This document shows positions 28,610 to 37,521 of a stretch of 64,000 nucleotides of DNA, piece by piece. Position 1 is the first letter of the stretch. Each line of letters begins with the position of its first letter. The DNA is taken from the NCBI RefSeq assembly GCF_021556435.1, contig NZ_JAKGCU010000023.1, forward strand, positions 20,192 through 84,191, given 5' to 3'. The notes under the pieces are model-generated. The model worked only from the letters and a program-made list of their open reading frames with translations. It did no database searches and was not told where the DNA came from. Source of the stretch: Gordonia tangerina (GTDB lineage Bacteria > Actinomycetota > Actinomycetes > Mycobacteriales > Mycobacteriaceae). A program made the position numbers and the translations under genes.

Positions 28610-29587
28610 CTACGCGCTGCCGTTGAACAGGCTCGTCACCGAACCGTTCTCGAAGACCTCGCGGATCGTCTGGGCGAGCAGTGGCGCGATCGACAACACC
28701 GTCAGGTTCTCGAACTGCTTGTCCTCGCCGATCGGCAGGGTGTCCGTGGCGATGACCTCTTTGGCGCCGCAATTCGCGAGCCGTTCGGCGGCCGGGTCGG
28801 AAAACACACCATGGGTGGTGGCGATGATGACGTCGCCCGCACCGGCGTCCTTGAGGACCTTGACGGCGCCGGCGATGGTGCCGCCGGTGTCGATCATGTC
28901 GTCGATCAGCACGCAGGTGCGGCCCTCGACCTCACCGACCACCCGGTTGGACTTCACCTGGTTGGGCACCAGCGGATCACGGGTCTTGTGGATGAAGGCC
29001 AGCGGCGCCCCGTTGAGGGAGTCGGCCCACTTCTCCGCCACCCGCACACGACCGGAATCGGGCGAGACGACGGTGACGTTGTCGGTGCCGTAGTTGTCCC
29101 GGACGTACTCGGCGAGCTGACCCTGTGCATGCATGTGATCGACGGGACCGTCGAAGAAGCCCTGGATCTGGTCGGTGTGCAGATCGACGGTGATGATGCG
29201 GTCGGCGCCCGCGGCCTTGAGTAGATCGGCGATCAGGCGCGCGGAGATCGGCTCACGACCGCGATGCTTCTTGTCCTGACGCGCGTACGGATAGAAGGGA
29301 AGGATCACACTGATGCGCTTGGCCGATCCACGCTTGAGCGCGTCGATCATGATCAGCGCCTCCATCACCCACTGGTTCAACGGGTACGGGCAGCTCTGCA
29401 GGACGAATGCGTCGGAACCCCGGACGGATTCCTCGAACCGGACGAAGATCTCACCGTTGGCGAAGTCGCGCGCGGTCTGCGGGGTCACCTTGATGCCGAG
29501 CTCGTCGGCGACGGCCTGAGCGAGGTCGGGATGCGCGCGGCCAGAGAACAGCATCAAGTTCTTCTGGTTGTCCGTGGTCCAGGTCAT
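28610..29587 (-). CDS. prs: Ribose-phosphate pyrophosphokinase
   Basis: 325-residue PRPP synthase (ATP plus ribose-5-phosphate to PRPP plus AMP), feeding nucleotides, His, Trp and decaprenyl-phosphoryl arabinose. Motifs: FSGRAHPDLAQ, RQDKKHRGREPISAR, the metal-binding VDLHTDQIQGFFDGPVDH, and the PRPP loop VLIDDMIDTGGT. Length is normal for class I Prs. It lies 30 bp after glmU and follows the glmU-prs order of mycobacteria. Confidence 0.97.
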   Translation of the reverse strand: MTWTTDNQKNLMLFSGRAHPDLAQAVADELGIKVTPQTARDFANGEIFVRFEESVRGSDAFVLQSCPYPLNQWVMEALIMIDALKRGSAKRISVILPFYPYARQDKKHRGREPISARLIADLLKAAGADRIITVDLHTDQIQGFFDGPVDHMHAQGQLAEYVRDNYGTDNVTVVSPDSGRVRVAEKWADSLNGAPLAFIHKTRDPLVPNQVKSNRVVGEVEGRTCVLIDDMIDTGGTIAGAVKVLKDAGAGDVIIATTHGVFSDPAAERLANCGAKEVIATDTLPIGEDKQFENLTVLSIAPLLAQTIREVFENGSVTSLFNGSA

Positions 29588-29617
29588 GAAAACTCTTCTG
29601 CTAGAGGTGTGCTGCGG

Positions 29618-31099
29618 TCAGGCACCGGGCTGGTGACCCGCCGGGCGGTCGGTCTGTTGGGCATCGAGTGCAGCGCGTGCCGACTCGGTGTCCGGGCGCT
29701 TACGCACCACCCAGTTCTCGATATTCCGTTGTTGTCCTGCCGACACCGCGAGCGCGCCGGGCGGGACATCGTCCCGCAAGACCGTACCCGCTCCCGTGTA
29801 GGCGCCGTCCCCGACCTGCACGGGTGCGACAAACATGTTGTCAGACCCGGTACGACAATGGGACCCGATCACCGTACGGTGTTTCGCCACGCCGTCATAA
29901 TTCACGAACACGCTGGACGCGCCGATGTTGGATTGCTCACCGATCGTCGCGTCGCCGACGTAGGTGAGGTGCGGGATCTTGGAGCCGGCGCCGATGTCGG
30001 CTTTCTTCGTTTCCACGAAAGTGCCGATCTTGCCGCCCAGTCCGAGGCGGGTGCCGGGGCGCAGATAGGCGAACGGTCCGACGGTGGCGTCGGCGCCGAT
30101 CTCGGACTCGCTGCCGTGAGTGCGGATCACCGAGGCGCCGGACCCGACAGTGACATCGCGCAGGGTGCAGTCGGGGCCGATATGCGCGTCGTCGGCGATG
30201 GTGGTGGCACCGTGCAGCTGGGTGCCCGGTTCGATCCGGACATCGGTGCCGATGGCCACCTCCACATCGATCCATGTGGTGGCCGGGTCCACCACGGTTA
30301 CCCCGGCGAGCTGATGGCGGCGGATGATGCGTCGATTGAGCTCGGCGGCGAGGTCGGCGAGCTGCGCGCGGTCGTTGCAGCCGGCGACGAGCATCGGGTC
30401 GTCGACGGTGAACGCGCGGACCGTGTGCTCGGCGGTGCGGGCGATCTCGATGACACCGGTCAGGTAGAACTCGCCCTGCACGTTGTCGGTCGACAGTTCG
30501 GCGAGCGCAGACCGCAACAGCGCCGCGTCGAAGGCGTAGATCCCGGCATTCACCTCGGTGATCGCGCGCTGCTCGGCGCTGGCATCCTTGTGCTCCACGA
30601 TCGCCTGCACGAGGGAATCGTTGGTCCGGATGATGCGGCCGTACCCGGTCGGGTCATCGGCGATGAAACTCGTCAGGGTCACCCCGGCGCCACCATCGGC
30701 GGTGTGGGCGGCGACGAGCGCGCGCAGGGTCGCCGCGTCGAGCAGTGGCACGTCGGCGGCAGTGACGACGACGGTCCCGGCGAAATCGTCGGGAAGCCCG
30801 GCCAGACCCGCACGCGCCGCGTCACCGGTGCCCAGAGGTTGTTCCTGCACGGCCACCGAGACGGTGCAGGCCAGATGCGCCCCGATCTCGGTGACCGCTG
30901 CGGTCACCCGTTCACGTTCGTGACCGACGACGGCGATCAGATCCGACGGATCGATCCCGGCGGCGCCATGCAGAGCGTGCCCGACCAGTGACCGTCCGGC
31001 CAGGCTGTGCAGTATTTTCGGTGTCTTCGACTTCATCCGCGTGCCTGCGCCGGCGGCGAGGACGATGACAGCGGTCGAGGGGGTGGACGTCTCCGTCAT
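29618..31099 (-). CDS. glmU: Bifunctional UDP-N-acetylglucosamine pyrophosphorylase / glucosamine-1-phosphate N-acetyltransferase
   Basis: 493 residues. The N-terminal uridyltransferase domain (about 1-240) starts with the nucleotide motif [11 protein letters not shown] and has [11 protein letters not shown] and ADVPLLD. The C-terminal left-handed beta-helix (about 260-465) shows hexapeptide repeats and the acetyltransferase segments YLRPGTRLG and [10 protein letters not shown]. It makes UDP-GlcNAc for peptidoglycan and the arabinogalactan linker. The ATG at 31099 gives [17 protein letters not shown]; the frame is open further upstream but only antisense to the fabG-like gene. Confidence 0.96.
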   Translation of the reverse strand: MTETSTPSTAVIVLAAGAGTRMKSKTPKILHSLAGRSLVGHALHGAAGIDPSDLIAVVGHERERVTAAVTEIGAHLACTVSVAVQEQPLGTGDAARAGLAGLPDDFAGTVVVTAADVPLLDAATLRALVAAHTADGGAGVTLTSFIADDPTGYGRIIRTNDSLVQAIVEHKDASAEQRAITEVNAGIYAFDAALLRSALAELSTDNVQGEFYLTGVIEIARTAEHTVRAFTVDDPMLVAGCNDRAQLADLAAELNRRIIRRHQLAGVTVVDPATTWIDVEVAIGTDVRIEPGTQLHGATTIADDAHIGPDCTLRDVTVGSGASVIRTHGSESEIGADATVGPFAYLRPGTRLGLGGKIGTFVETKKADIGAGSKIPHLTYVGDATIGEQSNIGASSVFVNYDGVAKHRTVIGSHCRTGSDNMFVAPVQVGDGAYTGAGTVLRDDVPPGALAVSAGQQRNIENWVVRKRPDTESARAALDAQQTDRPAGHQPGA

Positions 31100-31225
31100 G
31101 TGGCCCGATAGTACGCAGTCGCCGTACCGCCGAGGCCCGGACCCGCCACGCGATACCGAGCGATTGATCGGGCCTGATAGAAACAGTGAGGCGACAGACC
31201 GCCCCAGACCAACGGAGGTACACCC

Positions 31226-31981
31226 ATGAGCACTCAGAAAGTCGCGATCGTCACCGGAGCCGCGCGGGGCATCGGCGCGGGCGTCGCCAAGCGTCTGGCG
31301 ACCGACGGGCTCGCCGTCGCCGTTCTCGACCTGAACGCGGACTCTTGCGCCGATGTCGTCAAGGCCATCACCGACGCCGGCGGCAAGGCCATCGCGGTCG
31401 GCGCCGACGTGTCGAACGAAGAGTCGGTAGCCGCGGCCGTCGCGAAGGTCGCCCAGGAACTGGGCCCGCCGACGGTGCTGATCAACAACGCAGGCATCAT
31501 CCGCGACAACATGCTGTTCAAGATGACCGTCGACGACTGGGATGCGGTCATGGGTGTGCACCTGCGCGGTGCGTTCAACATGAGCAAGGCCTGCCAGAAG
31601 CACATGGTCGACGCCGGCTGGGGTCGCATCGTTAACTTGTCGAGCACCTCGGCGCTGGGAAACCGCGGCCAGGCCAATTACTCGGCCGCCAAGGCGGGCA
31701 TGCAGGGCTTCACCAAGACCCTCGCGATCGAGCTGGGCAAATTCGGCGTCACCGCCAACGCGATCGCCCCCGGCTTCATCGCCACCGAGATGACCGCCGC
31801 GACCGCCGAGCGCATGAAGGTGTCGTTCGACGATTTCAAGGCCGCCGCCGCGAAGGAGATCCCGGTGAACCGCGTGGGCGCACCGGAGGACATCGCGCAC
31901 CTCGCCTCGTTCTTCGTCAGCGAAGGCGCCGGCTTCATCTCCGGCCAGGTGGTCTACGCCGCGGGCGGTCCGAAGGACTGA
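31226..31981 (+). CDS. fabG: Short-chain dehydrogenase, 3-oxoacyl-ACP reductase (FabG)-like
   Basis: 251-residue SDR. Cofactor motif TGAARGIG at residues about 10-17, NNAG in the core, and catalytic Ser-Tyr-Lys in [20 protein letters not shown]. The acyl-chain-binding region and C-terminal [10 protein letters not shown] fit FabG-type reductases acting on 3-oxoacyl-ACP or -CoA with NAD(P)H. A GGAGGT ribosome binding site lies nine bases upstream. It is divergent from glmU. No other FAS genes adjoin, so a dedicated role in FAS-II is not certain. Confidence 0.87.
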   Translation: MSTQKVAIVTGAARGIGAGVAKRLATDGLAVAVLDLNADSCADVVKAITDAGGKAIAVGADVSNEESVAAAVAKVAQELGPPTVLINNAGIIRDNMLFKMTVDDWDAVMGVHLRGAFNMSKACQKHMVDAGWGRIVNLSSTSALGNRGQANYSAAKAGMQGFTKTLAIELGKFGVTANAIAPGFIATEMTAATAERMKVSFDDFKAAAAKEIPVNRVGAPEDIAHLASFFVSEGAGFISGQVVYAAGGPKD

Positions 31982-31990
31982 TCTCGTTTC

Positions 31991-32051
31991 GGCCGCACCT
32001 GCGGGTTCCGGCTTGCGGTGGACACCGCGGCCAGACCCTGCAGGTGCGGCC
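31991..32051 (+). terminator. Nested inverted repeat after the fabG-like gene
   Basis: Twelve-base perfect arms GGCCGCACCTGC (31991-32002) and GCAGGTGCGGCC (32040-32051) enclose an inner GCGGTG-GA-CACCGC hairpin (32015-32028). It starts ten bases after the fabG-like stop and ends 42 bases before tRNA-Gln. No T-run follows, so it is either a U-less terminator or an RNA-processing structure. Confidence 0.5.
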
Positions 32052-32093
32052 AGAAGCGTGGGCGGTGCCTGTGGCACAATCGTCTGCGCGTAA

Positions 32094-32165
32094 TCCCCCA
32101 TGGTGTAATCGGCAACACTTCTGATTTTGGTTCAGGCATTCCAGGTTCGAGTCCTGGTGGGGGAG
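32094..32165 (+). tRNA. tRNA-Gln (anticodon TTG)
   Basis: Seventy-two bases. The acceptor arms TCCCCCA and TGGGGGA pair fully with discriminator G. The anticodon stem TCTGA/TCAGG region encloses loop TTTTGGT with anticodon TTG. The T arm is CCAGG-TTCGAGT-CCTGG. The 3' CCA is not encoded. Confidence 0.93.
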
Positions 32166-32309
32166 CACTGACTTTCGTCGCATCCGTAATTTCTCGAGGC
32201 GGACGGTCCACAGCGGAATCCGACATTTGTCGGGATACTGAGACCTCCGACAGCACCAGCGCCGTCGCCGGCCCCGGCGATCGCCCGCGCCCGAGGAACA
32301 GGGGAATGC

Positions 32310-33944
32310 GTGACAGAGGTTATCGCCGTCTATCTCGTCGTCACCTTCGGTCTGGGCGGCCTCGCCATGGCGCTGCGGCTGCCTCCGTTGGTCGGCTTCC
32401 TGGCCGCCGGATTCGTGCTCAACGCGATGAACGTCGAGGATCTGCCCCAGCTGGACGTGCTGGCGGATCTGGGTGTCACCCTGCTGCTCTTCGCGATCGG
32501 ACTCAAACTCGACGTCCGGATCCTGCTCCGGCGCGAGGTGTGGTTGACGACGTCGGTGCACATGGTGATCAGCGTGGTGCTCGGCAGCATCGCGATGTGG
32601 GTGGCGGCCGTGGCAGGGATGGCGATGCTGGCCGGTCAGAGTGTGCAGACGATCGCCCTTCTCGCCTTCGCGCTGTCGTTCTCCAGCACGGTGTTCGTGG
32701 TCAAGATCCTCGAGGAACGTGGCGAATCACATTCGCTGTACGGCCGCATCGCCATCGGCATCCTGGTGATGCAGGACATCGTGGCGGTGGTCTTCCTGAC
32801 CGTGAGTGGCGGGCACCCGCCGAGTCCGTGGGCGCTGACCCTGATCGCGTTGTGGCCGTTGACCCAGGTGTTGCGCAAGATCTGGGGGCGCCTCGGACAC
32901 GGCGAGATGCAGTCGCTGTTCGGCATCGTGATGGCGTTGGTTCCGGGCTACGCGTGGTTCACCGCCGTCGGGCTCAAGGGCGACCTCGGCGCACTCATCG
33001 TCGGCGTTCTGCTGGCCTCGCATCCCGCCTCATCGGAGTTGGCGCGGTCGCTGTTCCATCTCAAGGAACTGCTGCTCGTCGCCTTCTTCGTGTCGATCGG
33101 TCTGACGGGGCTGCCGGATCTGCCCACCATCGGCGTCGCGCTGCTGATGGTGTTGCTGCTGCCGTTCAAGGCGGCCTGGTACGTGGCGTTGCTGTCGATG
33201 CTCAAGCTTCGCTATCGCACCGCAATCCTCGCCGGGCTCGGATTGATGAACTACTCGGAGTTCGGCCTGATCGTGGTGTCCGTCGGGGTGACCACCGGGC
33301 TGCTCGCCGAGGCCTGGCTGGTGGAGATGTCGATCGCGGTGGCCCTGAGTTTTGTGGTATCGGCGCTGGTCAACGGGCGCGGCCACCTGATGGTGGAGAA
33401 GATCGCCACTCGGCTGCCCGCCCAGGACGAACGCACCCTGCACCCGGAGGAGCGTCCCGGCGACGCCGGCGATGCCGAGGTTGTGGTGATCGGGATGGGA
33501 CGCGTCGGCTTCGCCGCATATCAGCGGCTGACCGACCATTACGGCCTACGGGTGGTGGGTGTCGACTACGACGGGCCACGAATCGGGCGACTCGCCGACG
33601 CAGGCCTGCGGGTCATCGAGGGAGACGCCACCGACCTGGACTTCTGGAACCAATTGCGGCATTCGGATTCGGTGCGGATCGCCGTGCTGGCGATGCCGCG
33701 TCACGGCGCCAACGTGACTGCGCTCGAATGCCTGCGCGAATCGGGATTCAGCGGCCGGGTTGCCGCGGTGGCCCGCTACGACGATGAGGTGCAGTGGGCC
33801 AAGGACCATGGCGTCGGCATCGCCTTCAACGTCTATGCGGGCGCCGGCCTGGAGCTGGCCGATCAGGTCGCCGGCGATGGCGATCGCGGCGACGAACCGC
33901 CGGACCCGCCGACGACGGAGAGACACTCCGGCGAGAACTCGTGA
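32310..33944 (+). CDS. CPA2/Kef-type monovalent cation:proton antiporter with RCK domain
   Basis: 544 residues. The membrane part (about 1-375) has 11-12 hydrophobic segments of the Na+/H+ exchanger fold, with IGLKLDVR, FALSFSSTVFVVK and MQDIVAVVFL as CPA2 landmarks. A TrkA-N/RCK nucleotide-binding domain follows (about 390-510), with VVVIGMGRVGFAAYQRL as its Rossmann GxGxxG-like loop and VVGVDYD as the acidic strand end. It probably exports K+ for H+ under control of NAD(H) or another ligand. GTG start. It is convergent with the oligopeptide-type ABC ATPase gene. Upstream is tRNA-Gln. Confidence 0.9.
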   Translation: MTEVIAVYLVVTFGLGGLAMALRLPPLVGFLAAGFVLNAMNVEDLPQLDVLADLGVTLLLFAIGLKLDVRILLRREVWLTTSVHMVISVVLGSIAMWVAAVAGMAMLAGQSVQTIALLAFALSFSSTVFVVKILEERGESHSLYGRIAIGILVMQDIVAVVFLTVSGGHPPSPWALTLIALWPLTQVLRKIWGRLGHGEMQSLFGIVMALVPGYAWFTAVGLKGDLGALIVGVLLASHPASSELARSLFHLKELLLVAFFVSIGLTGLPDLPTIGVALLMVLLLPFKAAWYVALLSMLKLRYRTAILAGLGLMNYSEFGLIVVSVGVTTGLLAEAWLVEMSIAVALSFVVSALVNGRGHLMVEKIATRLPAQDERTLHPEERPGDAGDAEVVVIGMGRVGFAAYQRLTDHYGLRVVGVDYDGPRIGRLADAGLRVIEGDATDLDFWNQLRHSDSVRIAVLAMPRHGANVTALECLRESGFSGRVAAVARYDDEVQWAKDHGVGIAFNVYAGAGLELADQVAGDGDRGDEPPDPPTTERHSGENS

Positions 33945-33965
33945 TCCGCCGGCGCGCCACGATCG

Positions 33966-35621
33966 TCACGCCGTAACCCGACTTCGGCGCTGTACCACCG
34001 GATCCGGGTACGGCACCGCGTCGACGAGAGCCTTGGTGTACGGGTCGGTCGGGACGGTGAGTACAGTTCGCGCATCGCCGGTCTCGACCACCCGGCCACC
34101 GCGCAACACGACCACTCGATCGGCCACCCGTTCGACCACGGCGAGGTCGTGGCTGATGAAGACGGCCGCGAACCCGAACTCCTCCTGTAGGTCGGCAAAG
34201 AGGTCGAGCACCCGCGCCTGCACCGACACGTCGAGTGCGCTGGTCGGTTCGTCGGCGATCAGCAGTTCCGGGTCGGCCGAGAGTGCACGGGCCAGCGCCA
34301 CCCGCTGGCGTTGACCGCCGGACAGTTCGTGCGGCAGACGGTCGGCGAACGGGCGGGGGAGTGCCACCGCGGACAGGAGTTCGGCGACCCGCGTGTCGCG
34401 CTGGGCGCGCGTGCCGATGTCCTGGATCTCGAGTGGTTCGCGAATGGACTCCGCGACGGTGAATCGCGGATCGAGGGACGCGCTCGGGTCCTGCGGTACG
34501 AAGGCGAGCTTGCGGCGTAACTCGCGCAGCCGCGTTCGGGACAATGTTGCGATGTCCTCGCCGTCGATCAGGATACGGCCGGCGCGGGCGGGAACGAGAC
34601 CGCCGATGGCACGTCCGAGTGTGGTCTTGCCCGAGCCGGATTCACCCACCACGCCCACCACCTCGCCGCGACCGATGCTCAACGACACCGCATCGAGCGC
34701 GGTGCGCGGTGGCGAACCGAGACGACCGGGATGGGTGACCGTGACGTTCTCGACGGTGAGGACCGGCTGCTCTGTGACATCGGTGATCGTCGGCGCGCAG
34801 GTGTCGGATATCGGGTCGTCGTCGAGACCGTCGGGCAGTCTCGGCACGGCGGCAAGCAGTTGTCGGGTGTAGGGCTGCGTGGGGCGTGCGAAGATCTCGT
34901 GCACGTCGCCGGTCTCGACGACCTCACCGAGCTGCACCACCACGACGCGGTCGGCGATGTCGGCGACGACGCCGAGGTTGTGGGTGATCAACAGGATTCC
35001 GGCGCGGGTACGGTCGCGCAGCCGACGTAGGAGTCCCAGGATCTCTTGCTGCACCGACACGTCGAGCGCCGTCGTCGGTTCGTCGGCCAGCAGCAACACC
35101 GGATCATTCGCCAACGCGAGCGCGATCACCACGCGTTGCTTCTGCCCACCGGACAGCTGGTGGGGATACTGGTCGACCCGAACCTCCGGTTCGTCGATCT
35201 CGACCAGCGTCAGCAGCTCGACTGCTCGTCGGCGTGCCTGCGTCCGTGTCACCCGCCGGTGTGCGCGGAGGGCCTGTCGCAGCTGCCATCCCACTGTCTG
35301 CGACGGGTTGAGTGCGGTCTGCGGTTCTTGGAAGACCATCGCGACACGATTGCCACGCAACGCTCGCAACTGTGGTTCCGTTGCGTCGAGTACCTCGATC
35401 CCGTCCACCTTCACCGACCCTGACGCGTGCGCGGCGGCCGGCAGCAAGCCGATGGCCGCTTGTGCGGTGATCGTCTTGCCGGAGCCGGATTCGCCGACCA
35501 GTGCGAGGATCTCGCCGCGATCGACCGACAGGCTGATACCCGACACGGCCGGTCGGGGGTAGTCGAAGCGGACTCGCAGGTCGTCGACGGTGAGCGCGGG
35601 CGGGGTCAGGTCGGCGGTCAT
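33966..35621 (-). CDS. Fused double ATP-binding protein of an Opp/Dpp-type ABC importer
   Basis: 551 residues equal to OppD and OppF joined in one chain. First half: Walker A GESGSGKTI near residue 41, signature LSGGQKQR, Walker B LLLADEPTTALD, and an ARPTQPYTRQLLAAVPR tail typical of OppD. Second half: Walker A GESGSGKTT, signature LSGGQRQR, Walker B LLIADEPTSALD, and VPTDPYTKALVDAVP. The ATG overlaps the stop of the permease gene by 4 bp. Last gene of the leftward operon (binding protein, permease, permease, ATPase). Confidence 0.93.
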   Translation of the reverse strand: MTADLTPPALTVDDLRVRFDYPRPAVSGISLSVDRGEILALVGESGSGKTITAQAAIGLLPAAAHASGSVKVDGIEVLDATEPQLRALRGNRVAMVFQEPQTALNPSQTVGWQLRQALRAHRRVTRTQARRRAVELLTLVEIDEPEVRVDQYPHQLSGGQKQRVVIALALANDPVLLLADEPTTALDVSVQQEILGLLRRLRDRTRAGILLITHNLGVVADIADRVVVVQLGEVVETGDVHEIFARPTQPYTRQLLAAVPRLPDGLDDDPISDTCAPTITDVTEQPVLTVENVTVTHPGRLGSPPRTALDAVSLSIGRGEVVGVVGESGSGKTTLGRAIGGLVPARAGRILIDGEDIATLSRTRLRELRRKLAFVPQDPSASLDPRFTVAESIREPLEIQDIGTRAQRDTRVAELLSAVALPRPFADRLPHELSGGQRQRVALARALSADPELLIADEPTSALDVSVQARVLDLFADLQEEFGFAAVFISHDLAVVERVADRVVVLRGGRVVETGDARTVLTVPTDPYTKALVDAVPYPDPVVQRRSRVTA

Positions 35622-36562
35622 CGGCGAATCCTCCGGTCATGTGAAATCGATTGGGCGATCAAGTAGAAGCCCAGCACGAGGATCGAGACGACGATCAGCG
35701 GTCCGAGCGAGAACCATGGGTTGGTTTCCAGGTATCCGTTGCCCCCGGCCAGAATCGACCCCAGCGACGGGGCCGGGGCGACCACGCCCACACCGAGATA
35801 ACTGAGCGCGCCCTCGATGAAGACTGCAAGCGACAGCGACAGGGCGAACTGCACCGACAACGCCTCCAGTGAGTGGGGGAGAACGTGGCGCAGCAGGATG
35901 CGTGACGTGGTCGCACCGCTCACCCGGGCCGCCTCCACGTAGGGGAGTTCCCGCACGCGCAGTACCGAGGTGCGGGTGAGACGGCCGAAGATCGGGATCT
36001 CGGCGAGCGCGATCACGACCCCTACCGTCACGGCTCCCGGCCCGAGTACCGCGGTCATGGTGATCCCCAGGATGAGCGCGGGAAACGCGAGGATCACGTC
36101 GAACACGCGCTGGGCGATCACGTCGGTGACGGGGTGGGCGACGGTGAGCAGACCCGCGATCACACCCAGCGCGGCACCGATCGGGACCGCGAGGAAGATG
36201 ATCAGCAGGTCGGTACGGATCCCGTAGAGGACCCGGGTCGCGATGTCGCGGTTGACGTCATCGGTACCGAACCAGTGATCGAGGCCGGGCTGCAGCAGGT
36301 AGGCGCCGTCGATCTGCTGCGTGGGCCCGTATGGGGTGAACAGCGGACCGAGCGTCCCCACCAGGATCACGGTGAGCACGAGGATGCTGCCGACCAGTCC
36401 GGTGCCGTGCAATAGGCTGCGCCACAGCGGTGTTCGAGGATGTCGCGCCTCCCGGTCGCCGGGACTCTCCGGGAGCAGGCCGGGAACCAGATCGGGATCG
36501 GGCTGGGTCGAGGTCGTCGGCGACGTGTCGGTGGTGGACACACTGCTGGGATGGGTGGTCAT
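35618..36562 (-). CDS. Opp/Dpp-type ABC transporter permease (OppC-like)
   Basis: 314 residues with about six membrane segments. A hydrophilic N-terminus precedes the OppC_N segment (LVGSILVLTVILVGTLGPLF). The periplasmic-side HWFGTDDVNRDIATRVLYG is a hallmark of OppC/DppC, and the EAA loop AARVSGATTSRILLRHVLP contacts the ATPase. Starts by 4-bp overlap with the OppB-like gene and ends by 4-bp overlap with the ATPase gene. Confidence 0.92.
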   Translation of the reverse strand: MTTHPSSVSTTDTSPTTSTQPDPDLVPGLLPESPGDREARHPRTPLWRSLLHGTGLVGSILVLTVILVGTLGPLFTPYGPTQQIDGAYLLQPGLDHWFGTDDVNRDIATRVLYGIRTDLLIIFLAVPIGAALGVIAGLLTVAHPVTDVIAQRVFDVILAFPALILGITMTAVLGPGAVTVGVVIALAEIPIFGRLTRTSVLRVRELPYVEAARVSGATTSRILLRHVLPHSLEALSVQFALSLSLAVFIEGALSYLGVGVVAPAPSLGSILAGGNGYLETNPWFSLGPLIVVSILVLGFYLIAQSISHDRRIRR

Positions 36563-37518
36563 CGGTCACCTGCCAGTCGGATTCGGGGGTCGAGCCAGGC
36601 GTGGACGATGTCGGCGAGGAGCTGGATGATCACGAACACCGCGACCGACAAGAGGATCAGGACCTGGACGAGGGGATAGTCACGGGCGAAGATGCCTTCC
36701 TCGGTGAGCAGCCCCAGCCCGGGCCACCCGAAGATGGATTCGACCAGCACGGCGCCCCCAAGAAGTGCGCCGACGGTGATGCCGAGGGCGGTCAACGTGG
36801 GTGGCAGCGCGTTTCGCAGCGCGTGCTTGAGCACGATGTCGGTCCGGGACGCGCCCAGCGCCCGCGGGGTGAGCACGTATGGCTGCTGCAGCTCGGTGCG
36901 CAGCGATTCGGTCAGGAACCGCGCGAGCATCGCGCCCGCGGGTAGCCCGAGGGTGAGCGCGGGCAGGATGAGGTACTGCGCGCTGATCTGTAGGGAGTCG
37001 GTGAATCCGTTCGGCGGTATGCCGCCGGCCGGCAGCAGACGCAACCGCACGCCGAAAACGAGGATGAGCACGGTGCCGACCACAAACGTGGGCAATGCGA
37101 TCGCGGCCGCGTTGACGACGGTGAGTATCGCGTTGACATAGCGGTTCTCGAACAGCACTGCGGTCAGCCCGAGGGCCAGCGCGAGGACGATCGCGATGAC
37201 CAGTGCCGCACCGGTGAGGATGAGTGTGTTGGTGAGTCCGAACCCGATGAGGTCGGTGATGCTGCCGCCGACCTGGTAACTCGTGCCGAGGTCGAGGGTG
37301 AGGATGTCACCGAGCCAGGACAGGTATTGGGTGATGAATGCCTGGTCGAGACCCAGGTCGTGCCGGATCGCCGCCAGTTGGGCGGGCGATGCATCCGGAC
37401 CGGCCAGTGCTGCCTCGGGCCCACCGGGGATCAGTCGGAGGACGGCGAAGATCAGAATCGAGGCGACCGCGAGCACGACGAGGGCCGTGGGAACGCGGCG
37501 CAGAAGGTATCCGGTCAT
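36559..37518 (-). CDS. Opp/Dpp-type ABC transporter permease (OppB-like)
   Basis: 319 residues with six membrane segments, N-terminal YLLRRVPTALVVLAVASILIF of OppB type, LTLDLGTSY, and EAA loop ARALGASRTDIVLKHALRNALPP. It follows the binding-protein gene after 3 bp and overlaps the OppC-like gene by 4 bp. With that partner it forms the translocation pore. Confidence 0.92.
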   Translation of the reverse strand: MTGYLLRRVPTALVVLAVASILIFAVLRLIPGGPEAALAGPDASPAQLAAIRHDLGLDQAFITQYLSWLGDILTLDLGTSYQVGGSITDLIGFGLTNTLILTGAALVIAIVLALALGLTAVLFENRYVNAILTVVNAAAIALPTFVVGTVLILVFGVRLRLLPAGGIPPNGFTDSLQISAQYLILPALTLGLPAGAMLARFLTESLRTELQQPYVLTPRALGASRTDIVLKHALRNALPPTLTALGITVGALLGGAVLVESIFGWPGLGLLTEEGIFARDYPLVQVLILLSVAVFVIIQLLADIVHAWLDPRIRLAGDR

Positions 37519-37521
37519 TGG

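Noticed and set aside
29264..30991. 575-codon open frame on the plus strand
   Set aside because: Antisense to glmU and prs, whose domains are intact; composition is typical of shadow frames.
32018..33787. 589-codon plus-strand frame through tRNA-Gln
   Set aside because: Overlaps the tRNA and reads the Kef-type gene in the wrong frame, giving an Arg/Gly-rich product without domains.
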